The notes: a model not told the origin generated them from the sequence alone. A stretch of DNA of 6,737 nucleotides from an uncultured Azospirillum sp. (GCA_946184595.1 CAMHFM010000040.1:1-6737); one strand, 5' to 3'; positions 1 to 5,383 are shown, counted from the first letter of the stretch. Translations and numbers: made by a program.

Positions 1-199
1 ATTTTTTTGTGTAAGCACCAAAATCACCGATTAACTGATTGTGGCGGTGAAATTCTTTTTCCTGTTCAAAGCGGAGATTAAGATTATCAAGACGAAGTTG
101 CAATGCTTCTTGCTCATCTAATAAGGCAATTAAAATTTTACGTTGTTCGTTGATATTAAATTTTTCAATGCGGCTGAGTGTAGTGAGAGCGTTTTTCAT
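1..199 (-). CDS. fliJ: Flagellar export protein FliJ, N-terminal part (cut by window edge)
   Basis: The ATG lies at 199-197, and the frame stays open to the window edge, giving 66 residues (MKNALTTLSRIEKF...). The sequence is charged and rich in Leu, Glu, Gln and Arg, as expected for a long coiled coil (for example LLDEQEALQLRLDNLNLRF, about residues 26-44). FliJ is the small coiled-coil stalk of the flagellar type III export ATPase: it inserts into the FliI hexamer and links it to the FlhA export gate. Family members are about 130-150 residues, so roughly half is missing. The identification rests mainly on position, because the ATG begins 4 bases after the fliI stop on the same strand, the usual fliI-fliJ operon order. 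No strong Shine-Dalgarno is visible, so translation may be coupled to fliI. FliJ sequences diverge widely, so similarity alone would not settle it. Confidence 0.8.
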   Translation of the reverse strand, partial: MKNALTTLSRIEKFNINEQRKILIALLDEQEALQLRLDNLNLRFEQEKEFHRHNQLIGDFGAYTKK

Positions 200-203
200 T
201 TTT

Positions 204-1550
204 TTAAGATCTTATCGGCGGAACATATGGGGTATCAAGAATTTCTTTCAATAATTGGTAGCATTCGCTTAAAGTTACTTTTTGCTCTTTGGTCTGAGAT
301 AGAAAATCTTCAATCATCGGATAGTAGAACATAGCTTCATCCACTTCAGCATTAGACCCTTTTTTGTAAGCACCAAGACGGATAAGTTCTGCCATATCTT
401 CATAAGTGGCAATATATTTGCGTGCTTTCATGACTAATTCGGCTTCTTCAGGCGTGTCACAATCAGGCATGGTACGAGAAAGAGAGCGGAGAATATTAAC
501 AGCAGGATAGCGGCCTCGTTCAGCAATAGAACGGTCTAAAACAATGTGACCATCCAGAATAGATCGGACAGCGTCAGCAATAGGTTCGTTGTGATCATCT
601 CCGTCTACCAAAACCGTAAACAAACCGGTAATGGTACCGTTGCCGGAACCCGGTCCTGCACGTTCAAGTAATTTAGGAAGTTCAGCAAAAACGCTCGGAG
701 TGTAACCTTTTGATGCAGGGGGTTCGCCGATACTCAATGAAATTTCGCGCTGAGCCATGGCAAAACGCGTAATGGAGTCCATCATACAGAGGACGTTTTT
801 GTTTTCATCTCTGAAATATTCGGCAATAGCCATGGTTGTATATGCTGCTTGTCGGCGCATAAGGGCGCTTTCATCTGAGGTTGCTAAGACTAAAACAGAT
901 TTTGATAAACCTTCCTCACCTAAGACATCTTCGACGAATTCTTTGGCTTCTCTGCCACGTTCTCCAATTAATCCGATAATAGAAATATCTGAATTTGTGT
1001 GACGTGCTATATTAGACATTAAGGTTGATTTTCCGACACCGGAGCCGGCAAAAATTCCCATACGTTGACCTTTGCAGACGGTCAAAAAAGTGTTAACGGA
1101 TTTAACGCCTAAATCGACCTTTCCTTTTACACGGTCTCTGAATTGAGCCGGAGGAGGGGAATTTTTGATAAAATAAGGTTTGTTCCCTAAAGGAAGAGGT
1201 CCTTTACCGTCAATAGCCTCGCCAAACGCATTAACAATACGTCCTAACCACTCCGAATGGGGATAAATAACCGGTGCCGAATTTTCAACATCAACGCGGC
1301 ATCCTAAACCGATGCCCTCAAGAGAGCCATAAGGCATCAAAAGTAATTTGTCTCCTTTAAAGCTGACTAATTCGCAAGGAACTTTTTTACCATAAGTGGT
1401 GTGAACTCGGCAACGATCTCCGATTGTCAGGGCCGAACTGATGCCGCTGACCTCAATAAACAGACCTTGGACACCGGTAACTGTTCCAAAGTAAGAGCCG
1501 GCATGCAAAGTATCGAGATTATGAATGATGTTATCAAAGCGTGTAGACAC
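204..1550 (-). CDS. fliI: Flagellum-specific ATPase FliI (type III export ATPase)
   Basis: This 448-residue protein has the usual FliI length and is related to F1-ATPase beta. In the cytoplasm a FliI hexamer, with FliH and FliJ, uses ATP to help deliver flagellar subunits to the export gate. Visible motifs are the Walker A loop GSGVGKST (169-176, Lys174), the GERGRE segment with the catalytic Glu197, the Walker B strand VLCMMD ending at Asp258, and PAVNILRSLS (349-358), which matches the ATP synthase alpha/beta signature. Residues 1-90 form the N-terminal beta domain, and the C-terminal helical part runs from about 365. The start is GTG (1550-1548), supported by AGGGAG at 1562-1557 six bases upstream. 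fliJ follows after 4 bases. The gene is divergent from ctrA, and CtrA-like sites lie in front of it. The alternative, a virulence-type SctN/YscN ATPase, is unlikely given fliJ and ctrA next door. Confidence 0.97.
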   Translation of the reverse strand: MSTRFDNIIHNLDTLHAGSYFGTVTGVQGLFIEVSGISSALTIGDRCRVHTTYGKKVPCELVSFKGDKLLLMPYGSLEGIGLGCRVDVENSAPVIYPHSEWLGRIVNAFGEAIDGKGPLPLGNKPYFIKNSPPPAQFRDRVKGKVDLGVKSVNTFLTVCKGQRMGIFAGSGVGKSTLMSNIARHTNSDISIIGLIGERGREAKEFVEDVLGEEGLSKSVLVLATSDESALMRRQAAYTTMAIAEYFRDENKNVLCMMDSITRFAMAQREISLSIGEPPASKGYTPSVFAELPKLLERAGPGSGNGTITGLFTVLVDGDDHNEPIADAVRSILDGHIVLDRSIAERGRYPAVNILRSLSRTMPDCDTPEEAELVMKARKYIATYEDMAELIRLGAYKKGSNAEVDEAMFYYPMIEDFLSQTKEQKVTLSECYQLLKEILDTPYVPPIRS

Positions 1551-1556
1551 GTTTTT

Positions 1557-1562
1557 CTCCCT
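1557..1562 (-). promoter_or_regulatory. Shine-Dalgarno of fliI (supports GTG start)
   Basis: Read on the minus strand this is AGGGAG, six bases before the GTG at 1550-1548. It decides the non-ATG start of fliI. Confidence 0.75.
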
Positions 1563-1576
1563 GTTTTCTATTTATA

Positions 1577-1605
1577 TATTTAGGCTTTTTTTTATGGTTA
1601 TTCAA
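1577..1605 (-). promoter_or_regulatory. Possible fliI promoter overlapping a CtrA-like half-site
   Basis: On the minus strand, TTGAAT (1605-1600) and TAAATA (1582-1577) are separated by 17 bases, a weak sigma70-like pair. ATAACCAT (1601-1594), which matches seven of eight bases of the CtrA half-site TTAACCAT, overlaps the -35 and the spacer. This would suit CtrA control of fliI, but both elements are imperfect and AT-rich DNA yields such matches easily. Confidence 0.35.
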
Positions 1606-1610
1606 CTTTA

Positions 1611-1660
1611 TTAATAATTATTAACAACCCTGTTAAAAAAGTTAACAAATAGAAATTAAC
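1611..1660. promoter_or_regulatory. Cluster of TTAA motifs, candidate CtrA binding region
   Basis: TTAA occurs at 1611, 1621, 1633, 1642 and 1656, three of these as TTAAC. The known CtrA site is TTAA-N7-TTAA. The gaps here are 6, 8, 5 and 10 bases, so no pair fits exactly, but 1621-1636 is a near-miss with 8 bases and forms an inverted repeat TTAACA...TGTTAA. The cluster sits on the ctrA promoter and upstream of fliI, where autoregulation and flagellar control would act. TTAA is common in AT-rich DNA, so this remains a candidate. Confidence 0.45.
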
Positions 1661-1670
1661 GATATATGAT
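1642..1670 (+). promoter_or_regulatory. Candidate ctrA promoter (sigma70-like)
   Basis: TTAACA (1642-1647, five of six to TTGACA) and TATGAT (1665-1670, five of six to TATAAT) are separated by 17 bases. The predicted transcript would start near 1677, giving a leader of about 26 bases that includes the ribosome binding site. The -35 is itself part of a TTAAC motif and another lies in the spacer, so CtrA bound there would compete with RNA polymerase or modulate it. Confidence 0.6.
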
Positions 1671-1690
1671 GTACTCATAATTTTGGAAAG

Positions 1691-1695
1691 AGGAG
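1691..1695 (+). promoter_or_regulatory. Shine-Dalgarno of ctrA
   Basis: AGGAG lies seven bases before the ATG at 1703. An in-frame TTG at 1697 is only one base from this motif and therefore cannot be the start, which sets the ctrA start at 1703. Confidence 0.85.
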
Positions 1696-1702
1696 TTTGA
1701 CT

Positions 1703-2389
1703 ATGCGCGTTTTGTTAGTGGAAGATGATTATGCCATCTCACAAAGCATTGAAACAATGCTGAAAAAAGAAGGTATGATTATTGATACGACTGATTTGGG
1801 TGAAGATGGGCTCGAAATCGGTAAATTATATGATTATGATATCATTATTTTGGATTTGATGTTGCCGGATATGAACGGTTATGAAGTCTTGAAGAATTTG
1901 CGTGCCGCTAAAGTTAATACGCCGGTTTTGATTTTATCAGGTCTGAGTGAGCCGGATAAGAAAGTTAAAGGCTTGGGTTACGGTGCAGATGACTATTTAA
2001 CAAAACCGTTTGATAAAGCAGAATTGTTAGCTCGTATTCAAGCTGTTGTTCGCCGTTCTAAAGGTCATTCAAATTCAATTATTCGTACCGGTGAAGTTGA
2101 GGTTAACCTTGATACGCAAACAGTTACCGTTGGTGATAAAACTTTGCATTTGACTGGTAAAGAGTATGGTATTATGGAATTGTTATCTTTACGTAAAGGG
2201 TCAACCCTGAATAAAGATCAATTCTTGAATCATTTGTATGGTGGTATTGATGAGCCTGAACTCAAAATTATTGATGTGTTCATTTGTAAATTGCGTAAAA
2301 AATTGGAAAAAGCTTCCGGCGGTAAAAATTATATTGAAACCGTTTGGGGCAGAGGATATGTGTTACGCGATCCTGATGAAAAGAAATAA
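1703..2389 (+). CDS. ctrA: Cell-cycle response regulator CtrA (OmpR family)
   Basis: The 228-residue protein has a receiver domain (about 1-118) and a winged-helix DNA-binding domain (about 127-225). The acidic pocket is E7-D8-D9, the phosphorylated residue is Asp51 (as in Caulobacter), and Ser79 and Lys101 complete the receiver site. The segments RRSKGH (117-122), LTGKEY (150-155), FLNHLYGG (174-181), DEPELKIIDVFICKLRKKL (183-201) and ETVWGRGYVLRDP (212-224) are close to the Caulobacter protein as I remember it. CtrA is the alphaproteobacterial master regulator that, when phosphorylated through the CckA-ChpT relay, binds TTAA-N7-TTAA sites to control flagellar, division and methyltransferase genes and, in Caulobacter, blocks the replication origin. 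The gene ends in DEKK, without the terminal Ala-Ala that makes Caulobacter CtrA a ClpXP substrate. Leu is mostly TTG or TTA. It is divergent from fliI. Confidence 0.97.
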   Translation: MRVLLVEDDYAISQSIETMLKKEGMIIDTTDLGEDGLEIGKLYDYDIIILDLMLPDMNGYEVLKNLRAAKVNTPVLILSGLSEPDKKVKGLGYGADDYLTKPFDKAELLARIQAVVRRSKGHSNSIIRTGEVEVNLDTQTVTVGDKTLHLTGKEYGIMELLSLRKGSTLNKDQFLNHLYGGIDEPELKIIDVFICKLRKKLEKASGGKNYIETVWGRGYVLRDPDEKK

Positions 2390-2390
2390 T

Positions 2391-2501
2391 AAAAAACTCG
2401 CCTAATTGGTTACTACTTGAAACATCTTTTGCTTATGTACTATTTTTGTACACCGTGCAAAAGGTGTTTCTTCGTATTAACCTAATTATCCGAGTTTTTT
2501 T
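2391..2501 (+). repeat. Long imperfect inverted repeat after ctrA, probable terminator
   Basis: Two arms of about 50 bases (2391-2440 and 2448-2501) flank the 7-base loop TATTTTT. The outer ends pair exactly (AAAAAACTCG with CGAGTTTTTT), AAACATCTTTTGC (2420-2432) pairs with GCAAAAGGTGTTT (2457-2469) with one G-T wobble, and GTAC pairs with GTAC at the loop. The middle section pairs less well, with small bulges. The U run at the 3' end and its place just after the ctrA stop fit a terminator, but ordinary terminators are far shorter. It could be a palindromic mobile repeat that took over termination, or a stable RNA. Confidence 0.75.
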
Positions 2502-2520
2502 GCAATGGGTCGGAATATAA

Positions 2521-2556
2521 AAAGAGGTTACACATTATTGTGTAACCTCTTTTTTT
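2521..2556. terminator. Bidirectional stem-loop terminator overlapping a gene end
   Basis: A perfect 14-base stem (2521-2534 with 2539-2552) surrounds the loop TTAT and has T runs on both strands. It serves the minus-strand membrane protein gene, whose TAA stop (2537-2535) lies inside the loop, so its last five sense codons form one arm. In the other direction it backs up termination after ctrA. Confidence 0.88.
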
Positions 2557-2993
2557 GCTAAGCGAATATCCCAGTATAAGGAATAAAATACAAAGGCAAG
2601 TGTCGCAATATCATGCCATAAATTGTGCATGTAGTACGTGTTGTCAGTGTAGTATTCCAGAACGGCTGCTGATACTTCTAAGCTTACTAACCATGCGGCC
2701 ATCAGGCTGAGATTTTCCTGAGGGGCACGGAAGAATGAGTAAGCTATCATGATGATGACAACAGCGACAGAGGTAATTGTCCAAGGACTGTACATTACCG
2801 AGTAGACCAGTGCAACGGATAAAATCCCACTCCATGTTTCCTTATTGCCTTTGCTTTCAGAAATGAAGGCAAGAAGAACGAGCGGCATAAAACCGAAGAT
2901 TAGGAAGTTAACCTCAAAATCCAAATAGGTTAACGCAGCTGCCAAAATTGTCGCAGCAACCATAACTACCAGAAAATTTCTTACTTTTTCCAT
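2535..2993 (-). CDS. Polytopic inner-membrane protein of unknown function
   Basis: I do not recognise this 152-residue protein. It is very hydrophobic, with likely membrane segments at about 6-24, 28-46, 54-68, 71-88, 96-113 and 126-141 (five or six in all). A short polar stretch SESKGNKET (45-53) separates the second and third. Another, EYYTDNTYYMHNLWHD (113-128), is rich in Tyr and His and lies before the last segment. The C-terminus RLAKKEVTQ is basic. The N-terminus MEKVRN followed by the first helix could serve as a signal anchor. No catalytic motif was seen. The ATG at 2993-2991 has only A-rich sequence in front and no Shine-Dalgarno, as for the neighbouring accessory genes. The stop lies in the loop of a terminator. 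It is convergent with ctrA, appears to be a single-gene transcript, and has no evident partner. Confidence 0.8.
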   Translation of the reverse strand: MEKVRNFLVVMVAATILAAALTYLDFEVNFLIFGFMPLVLLAFISESKGNKETWSGILSVALVYSVMYSPWTITSVAVVIIMIAYSFFRAPQENLSLMAAWLVSLEVSAAVLEYYTDNTYYMHNLWHDIATLAFVFYSLYWDIRLAKKEVTQ

Positions 2994-3037
2994 TTTTTTT
3001 AGGTTTTTAATTTATAAATAATATTATTTCGGCTTTA

Positions 3038-3066
3038 TATTTATTAGAAAATTAGACAAAAGTCAA
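3038..3066 (-). promoter_or_regulatory. Possible promoter of the membrane protein gene
   Basis: On the minus strand, TTGACT (3066-3061) is followed after 17 bases by TAAATA (3043-3038). The -35 is good and the -10 poor. It lies about 45 bases upstream of the ATG at 2993, and just past the lysozyme gene's terminator, where a new transcript would be expected to begin. Confidence 0.4.
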
Positions 3067-3080
3067 TATCTATTCTAAGC

Positions 3081-3128
3081 AAAAAAATCCCCTTAGAACT
3101 GATGATGTCAATTCAAGGGGGATTTTTT
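3081..3128 (-). terminator. Rho-independent terminator of the lysozyme gene
   Basis: On the minus strand, a C-rich arm (AAAAAATCCCCCTT, 3128-3115) pairs with AAGGGGATTTTTT (3094-3082) across a 20-base loop, with one bulged C, and then a run of T. The stem starts within the stop codon of the lysozyme gene. It separates that gene from the membrane protein gene downstream. Confidence 0.85.
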
Positions 3129-3963
3129 AGAGGATAGCTTGGACGTTGTGTGTGTCTGAGCGATTTTTCTTGAGAAATTCTTGGATTTTCTCTCTGCTAT
3201 AGTCGTGTTCCCAGTAGGGTCCATTTTGACTTTTATAGTAGAAACTTAGATCAAATCCATATTTTTTCTCGTAAAACTTTGCCGGCTGTAAGAGGAGCAA
3301 ATCATCGGCTGTAATTAAGCCTTGATACAAAGCGCCCTCAATCCAATGTCTCTTTGGGAGACCTGGAGCCAGCTTTTTGTTTCCATTTTTGTCGGTGACA
3401 CAGCGGAAACCGTTCATCGTTTTGGCTGTTGTTGCGTCGCCTTTTCCTGCATTAATGCAGGTTAGAAAATTACTTGGAGCTGCAAATTTTCTGCCATTTT
3501 CTTTATGTCCCGAGAATGTTTCTCCACCTACATTGTAGATGAATGAGCATACACCTAGCATCTGTTGATGCGTTAGTGTTCTCGTGACATATTTACCTAT
3601 CCATGGCCAGACATGCTGATCACAATGGGCATAAACACATATTTTGGCATACTCCTTTGTAATTTCTTTATCCTTTGAAGTCACGCGATGACCATTGGGG
3701 TAGAGTGTAGATCCATGTCCGATGGTCCAACGAGCAGCACGGTCATGGTAAGGCTTTGCGTGAAAGTCTTCAACGAGAGCAATGCAGATCAAAAGATCTT
3801 CTTTACAAGCTTCGTACGTGGCGCGGTTGGCAGAACTGATCTGCTCTTGCGTCAGTGGTTCAACACTATCTCCTGTGTTTGACAGAAGGCTTTTTCCTAT
3901 AATGATGATGCCTGCAATCATAAGTAAAGCGGCAATCATCTTAAAGACTTTTTCCTTGTTCAT
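3127..3963 (-). CDS. Membrane-anchored GH24 (T4-type) lysozyme
   Basis: This 278-residue protein has one N-terminal membrane segment (about 6-27, after MNKEK), which would place the rest in the periplasm. The GH24 catalytic residues can be matched to T4 lysozyme: Glu65 in VEDFHAK (E11), Asp74 in YHDRAARW (D20) and Thr80 in WTIGHG (T26). LTHQQMLGVCSFIYNVGG (130-147) and GLPKRHWIEGAL (201-212) match the helical lobe of phage-type lysozymes. It should cut the MurNAc-GlcNAc bond of peptidoglycan. Seven Cys (53, 60, 109, 114, 139, 169, 188) suggest disulfides. The C-terminal 50 residues are an extension. An uncleaved anchor with a GH24 domain resembles phage signal-anchor-release endolysins, but this helix is more hydrophobic and no holin or phage gene is nearby. 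The ATG has no Shine-Dalgarno. It is divergent from the gene at 4307. Confidence 0.85.
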   Translation of the reverse strand: MNKEKVFKMIAALLMIAGIIIIGKSLLSNTGDSVEPLTQEQISSANRATYEACKEDLLICIALVEDFHAKPYHDRAARWTIGHGSTLYPNGHRVTSKDKEITKEYAKICVYAHCDQHVWPWIGKYVTRTLTHQQMLGVCSFIYNVGGETFSGHKENGRKFAAPSNFLTCINAGKGDATTAKTMNGFRCVTDKNGNKKLAPGLPKRHWIEGALYQGLITADDLLLLQPAKFYEKKYGFDLSFYYKSQNGPYWEHDYSREKIQEFLKKNRSDTHNVQAIL

Positions 3964-3993
3964 AATTACTTAATAATTTTGTTTATGGGTAAA

Positions 3994-4022
3994 TTTATAC
4001 CATATTTTAGGGGGCTGGTCAA
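3994..4022 (-). promoter_or_regulatory. Promoter of the lysozyme gene (sigma70-like)
   Basis: On the minus strand, TTGACC (4022-4017) and TATAAA (3999-3994) are separated by exactly 17 bases, five of six matches each. The predicted start near 3987 gives a leader of about 24 bases before the ATG. The spacer holds a run of five C. Confidence 0.7.
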
Positions 4023-4030
4023 TGGAATTT

Positions 4031-4059
4031 TTGACAAAAATTGTAAAAATATTTAAATT
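4031..4059 (+). promoter_or_regulatory. Possible upstream promoter for the 4307 gene
   Basis: TTGACA (4031-4036, a perfect -35) is followed after 17 bases by TAAATT (4054-4059), which matches only four of six. It lies about nine bases from the -35 of the opposite-facing lysozyme promoter, so the two may interfere. Confidence 0.4.
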
Positions 4060-4063
4060 TTAT

Positions 4064-4092
4064 TTGACGCAATTACTCAATTGTGATATAAA
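4064..4092 (+). promoter_or_regulatory. Main promoter of the 4307 gene (sigma70-like)
   Basis: TTGACG (4064-4069) and TATAAA (4087-4092) are separated by 17 bases, five of six matches each. A start near 4099 gives a leader of about 208 bases before the ATG at 4307. This is a proteobacterial-type promoter; no Bacteroidetes-type TAnnTTTG element was found in its place. Confidence 0.68.
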
Positions 4093-4103
4093 GAAAGGAG
4101 TAA

Positions 4104-4196
4104 AATCTTATTATTCCTATTATTCGACATAAAAAACAAAAAAAGGTGTAGGTATCGCCTCTCTTTCTTGTTTGTTGTTTTTAGGTTAATAAGATT
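4104..4196 (+). ncRNA. Candidate structured leader RNA of the 4307 gene
   Basis: Four nested complementary segments fit one long hairpin: AATCTTATTA (4104-4113) with TAATAAGATT (4187-4196), a perfect ten-base outer stem; CCTA (4116-4119) with TAGG (4182-4185); AAAAACAA (4132-4139) with TTGTTTTT (4175-4182, sharing one base with the previous segment); and AGGTG (4144-4148) with CGCCT (4156-4160), which closes a seven-base loop. The structure starts about five bases after the predicted transcript start. It could act as a regulatory leader or a stabilising 5' structure. I cannot match it to a known riboswitch. The frame through this region is open but has no start codon at its head, so it is not called as a gene. 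Confidence 0.5.
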
Positions 4197-4306
4197 GTTG
4201 ATTCCTTCTCTTATGAGATATCTCTACGTTACGGTTATTTTTATTTAGCTGTGATGTTTTTCTGAAAAAAAATTAACAAAAAGTTTAACAATAAAAACAA
4301 AACAAA
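4197..4306 (+). promoter_or_regulatory. A-rich, SD-less translation initiation region
   Basis: The rest of the leader contains a perfect ten-base palindrome GAGATATCTC (4215-4224). It then becomes an A-rich, G-poor tract from about 4265 up to the ATG, with no Shine-Dalgarno. Unstructured A-rich tracts of this sort are usual in front of Bacteroidetes genes, where ribosomes rely little on Shine-Dalgarno pairing. Together with the promoters and leader hairpin this accounts for the 343-base gap between the divergent genes. Confidence 0.5.
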
Positions 4307-5323
4307 ATGAAAAAGAACATTTTTTCCGAGATTGAGAATTTGGCAAAAGCTGAGTGGTTAACAGGTAAAGTGACAATTCCCTACAATCTGAGATGGCTGG
4401 TATGGCTCCTGTCTCTTCCAGTGCTATTAATTATGTTAGTCTTTTGGCTTGTGAAAAAGCTTTGGCAAGGACTGGCATGGCTTCTGGAGCAGGTATGGAA
4501 TGGTCTATGCTGGATTGTTCGCCATGTATGGGTACTGTTGTTGGCTCTTCTCCCGTTCATCGGACGTTTCTGGAACTGGCTTAAATCGCTTTTCGCTCGT
4601 AAGCCTCGTCCTGCTAAGCCTGCTACTGAGACAAAACAGCGCAACTGGAACTGGATCCTTTGGCTCTTGGCTGCTATCCTACTACTTCTGTTGCTCCTTC
4701 TTTGCATCAAAAACTGCAGTGGTAAGGAAAATGAGGCTGAGTCTGAGACAATTGAGTACCAGACCGCTTGGAATGATGCTCTCTACGGCAGAGTTTTCCT
4801 TGACGGCTTGAAAAATGATGCTACGCTTGCCGGTTACAAGTATCGTGATGGCAAGCCTGCTAAAGAAGCTGAATTCAATGGAGATGCGGCAAACGAAGCA
4901 TGGAATGTTATGTATGAGGAGTGGTTACCCATTCTTCAGAACAACATCACTGCTGAGTTGACTGCTAACCAAAAAGTGGCTGCATGGCTTTACGCTCTCC
5001 GTTCAGGAAAGTATGGCTTTGCGAAGTCTGACTTTGTGAAGCTCGTTAACGCCGGAGATATGGAAAAGGCTGGTGAAGCACTGCTGAAGGTTCATAAGGC
5101 AAACGGCACCGTGCGTGAGGCAGGTGAGGAATTGACATCTTATCTTTATGCTATCCGTCTCATCTGGGATGGAAAGATTAGCATAGAGGAGCTCAAAGAT
5201 AGTCACTGTTTTGCTTACAAGGCCTATCCAGTGGCTAAAGGTTATCAGCCGCAAGAGCTGGTGGAGGTTATCAAAACCAAAAATCCGCTCAATGCCGCAA
5301 CGCCAAATGAACTCCTTAAGTAA
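4307..5323 (+). CDS. Trp-rich membrane protein with lysozyme-like C-terminal region
   Basis: I know no named family for this 338-residue protein. The N-terminal third is membrane-associated: a segment at about 29-49, a Trp-rich stretch at 52-95 (W53, W58, W64, W69, W75, W89, W91) that probably holds another, a basic linker (98-112) and a strong Leu-rich helix at about 115-133. The soluble part (140-338) contains LTANQKVAAWLYALRSGKYGF and SDFVKLVNAGDMEKAGEAL (218-259), then a segment ending YAIRLIWDGKISIEEL (281-295). By eye these align in order with the helical lobe of the divergent GH24 lysozyme (LTHQQML...FIYNVGG, NFLTCINAGKGDATTA, RHWIEGALYQGLITADDL). The Glu-Asp-Thr catalytic set is not visible, so it may be an inactive, binding-only relative. 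Leu codons are mostly CTN, unlike ctrA. The start follows an A-rich SD-less leader. The gene is certain; the fold is an inference. Confidence 0.8.
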   Translation: MKKNIFSEIENLAKAEWLTGKVTIPYNLRWLVWLLSLPVLLIMLVFWLVKKLWQGLAWLLEQVWNGLCWIVRHVWVLLLALLPFIGRFWNWLKSLFARKPRPAKPATETKQRNWNWILWLLAAILLLLLLLLCIKNCSGKENEAESETIEYQTAWNDALYGRVFLDGLKNDATLAGYKYRDGKPAKEAEFNGDAANEAWNVMYEEWLPILQNNITAELTANQKVAAWLYALRSGKYGFAKSDFVKLVNAGDMEKAGEALLKVHKANGTVREAGEELTSYLYAIRLIWDGKISIEELKDSHCFAYKAYPVAKGYQPQELVEVIKTKNPLNAATPNELLK

Positions 5324-5347
5324 GGTTGTTCTACACCAAAAAAAGAC

Positions 5348-5382
5348 AGGTTGATGCTACGTGAGTAGCGTCAACCTTTTTT
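5348..5382 (+). terminator. Rho-independent terminator after the 4307 gene
   Basis: AGGTTGATGCTAC (5348-5360) pairs with GTAGCGTCAACCT (5365-5377) with one wobble, across the loop GTGA, followed by six T. It lies 25 bases after the stop codon. Confidence 0.92.
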
Positions 5383-5383
5383 G

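Noticed and set aside
757..1002. 81-residue plus-strand frame inside fliI
   Set aside because: It lies opposite the conserved ATPase core of fliI and has no independent support.
1697..1702. TTG start for ctrA giving two extra residues
   Set aside because: TTG at 1697 lies one base after AGGAG, too close to be used; ATG at 1703 has proper spacing and matches the known CtrA N-terminus MRVLL.
4215..4224. GAGATATCTC palindrome as an operator
   Set aside because: It is a perfect ten-base palindrome but lies more than 110 bases downstream of the predicted start and no regulator is encoded nearby, so an operator call is not supported.
4105..4242. Open frame through the leader of the 4307 gene
   Set aside because: It has no ATG, GTG or TTG near its head, and AGGAG at 4096 coincides with the predicted transcript start. 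Internal starts give only short peptides. The pairing pattern explains the region better.
4381..4710. 109-residue minus-strand frame, and plus-strand frames at 4393 and 4500
   Set aside because: They overlap the clearly better 4307 gene and lack family features or their own signals; they are shadows caused by its composition.
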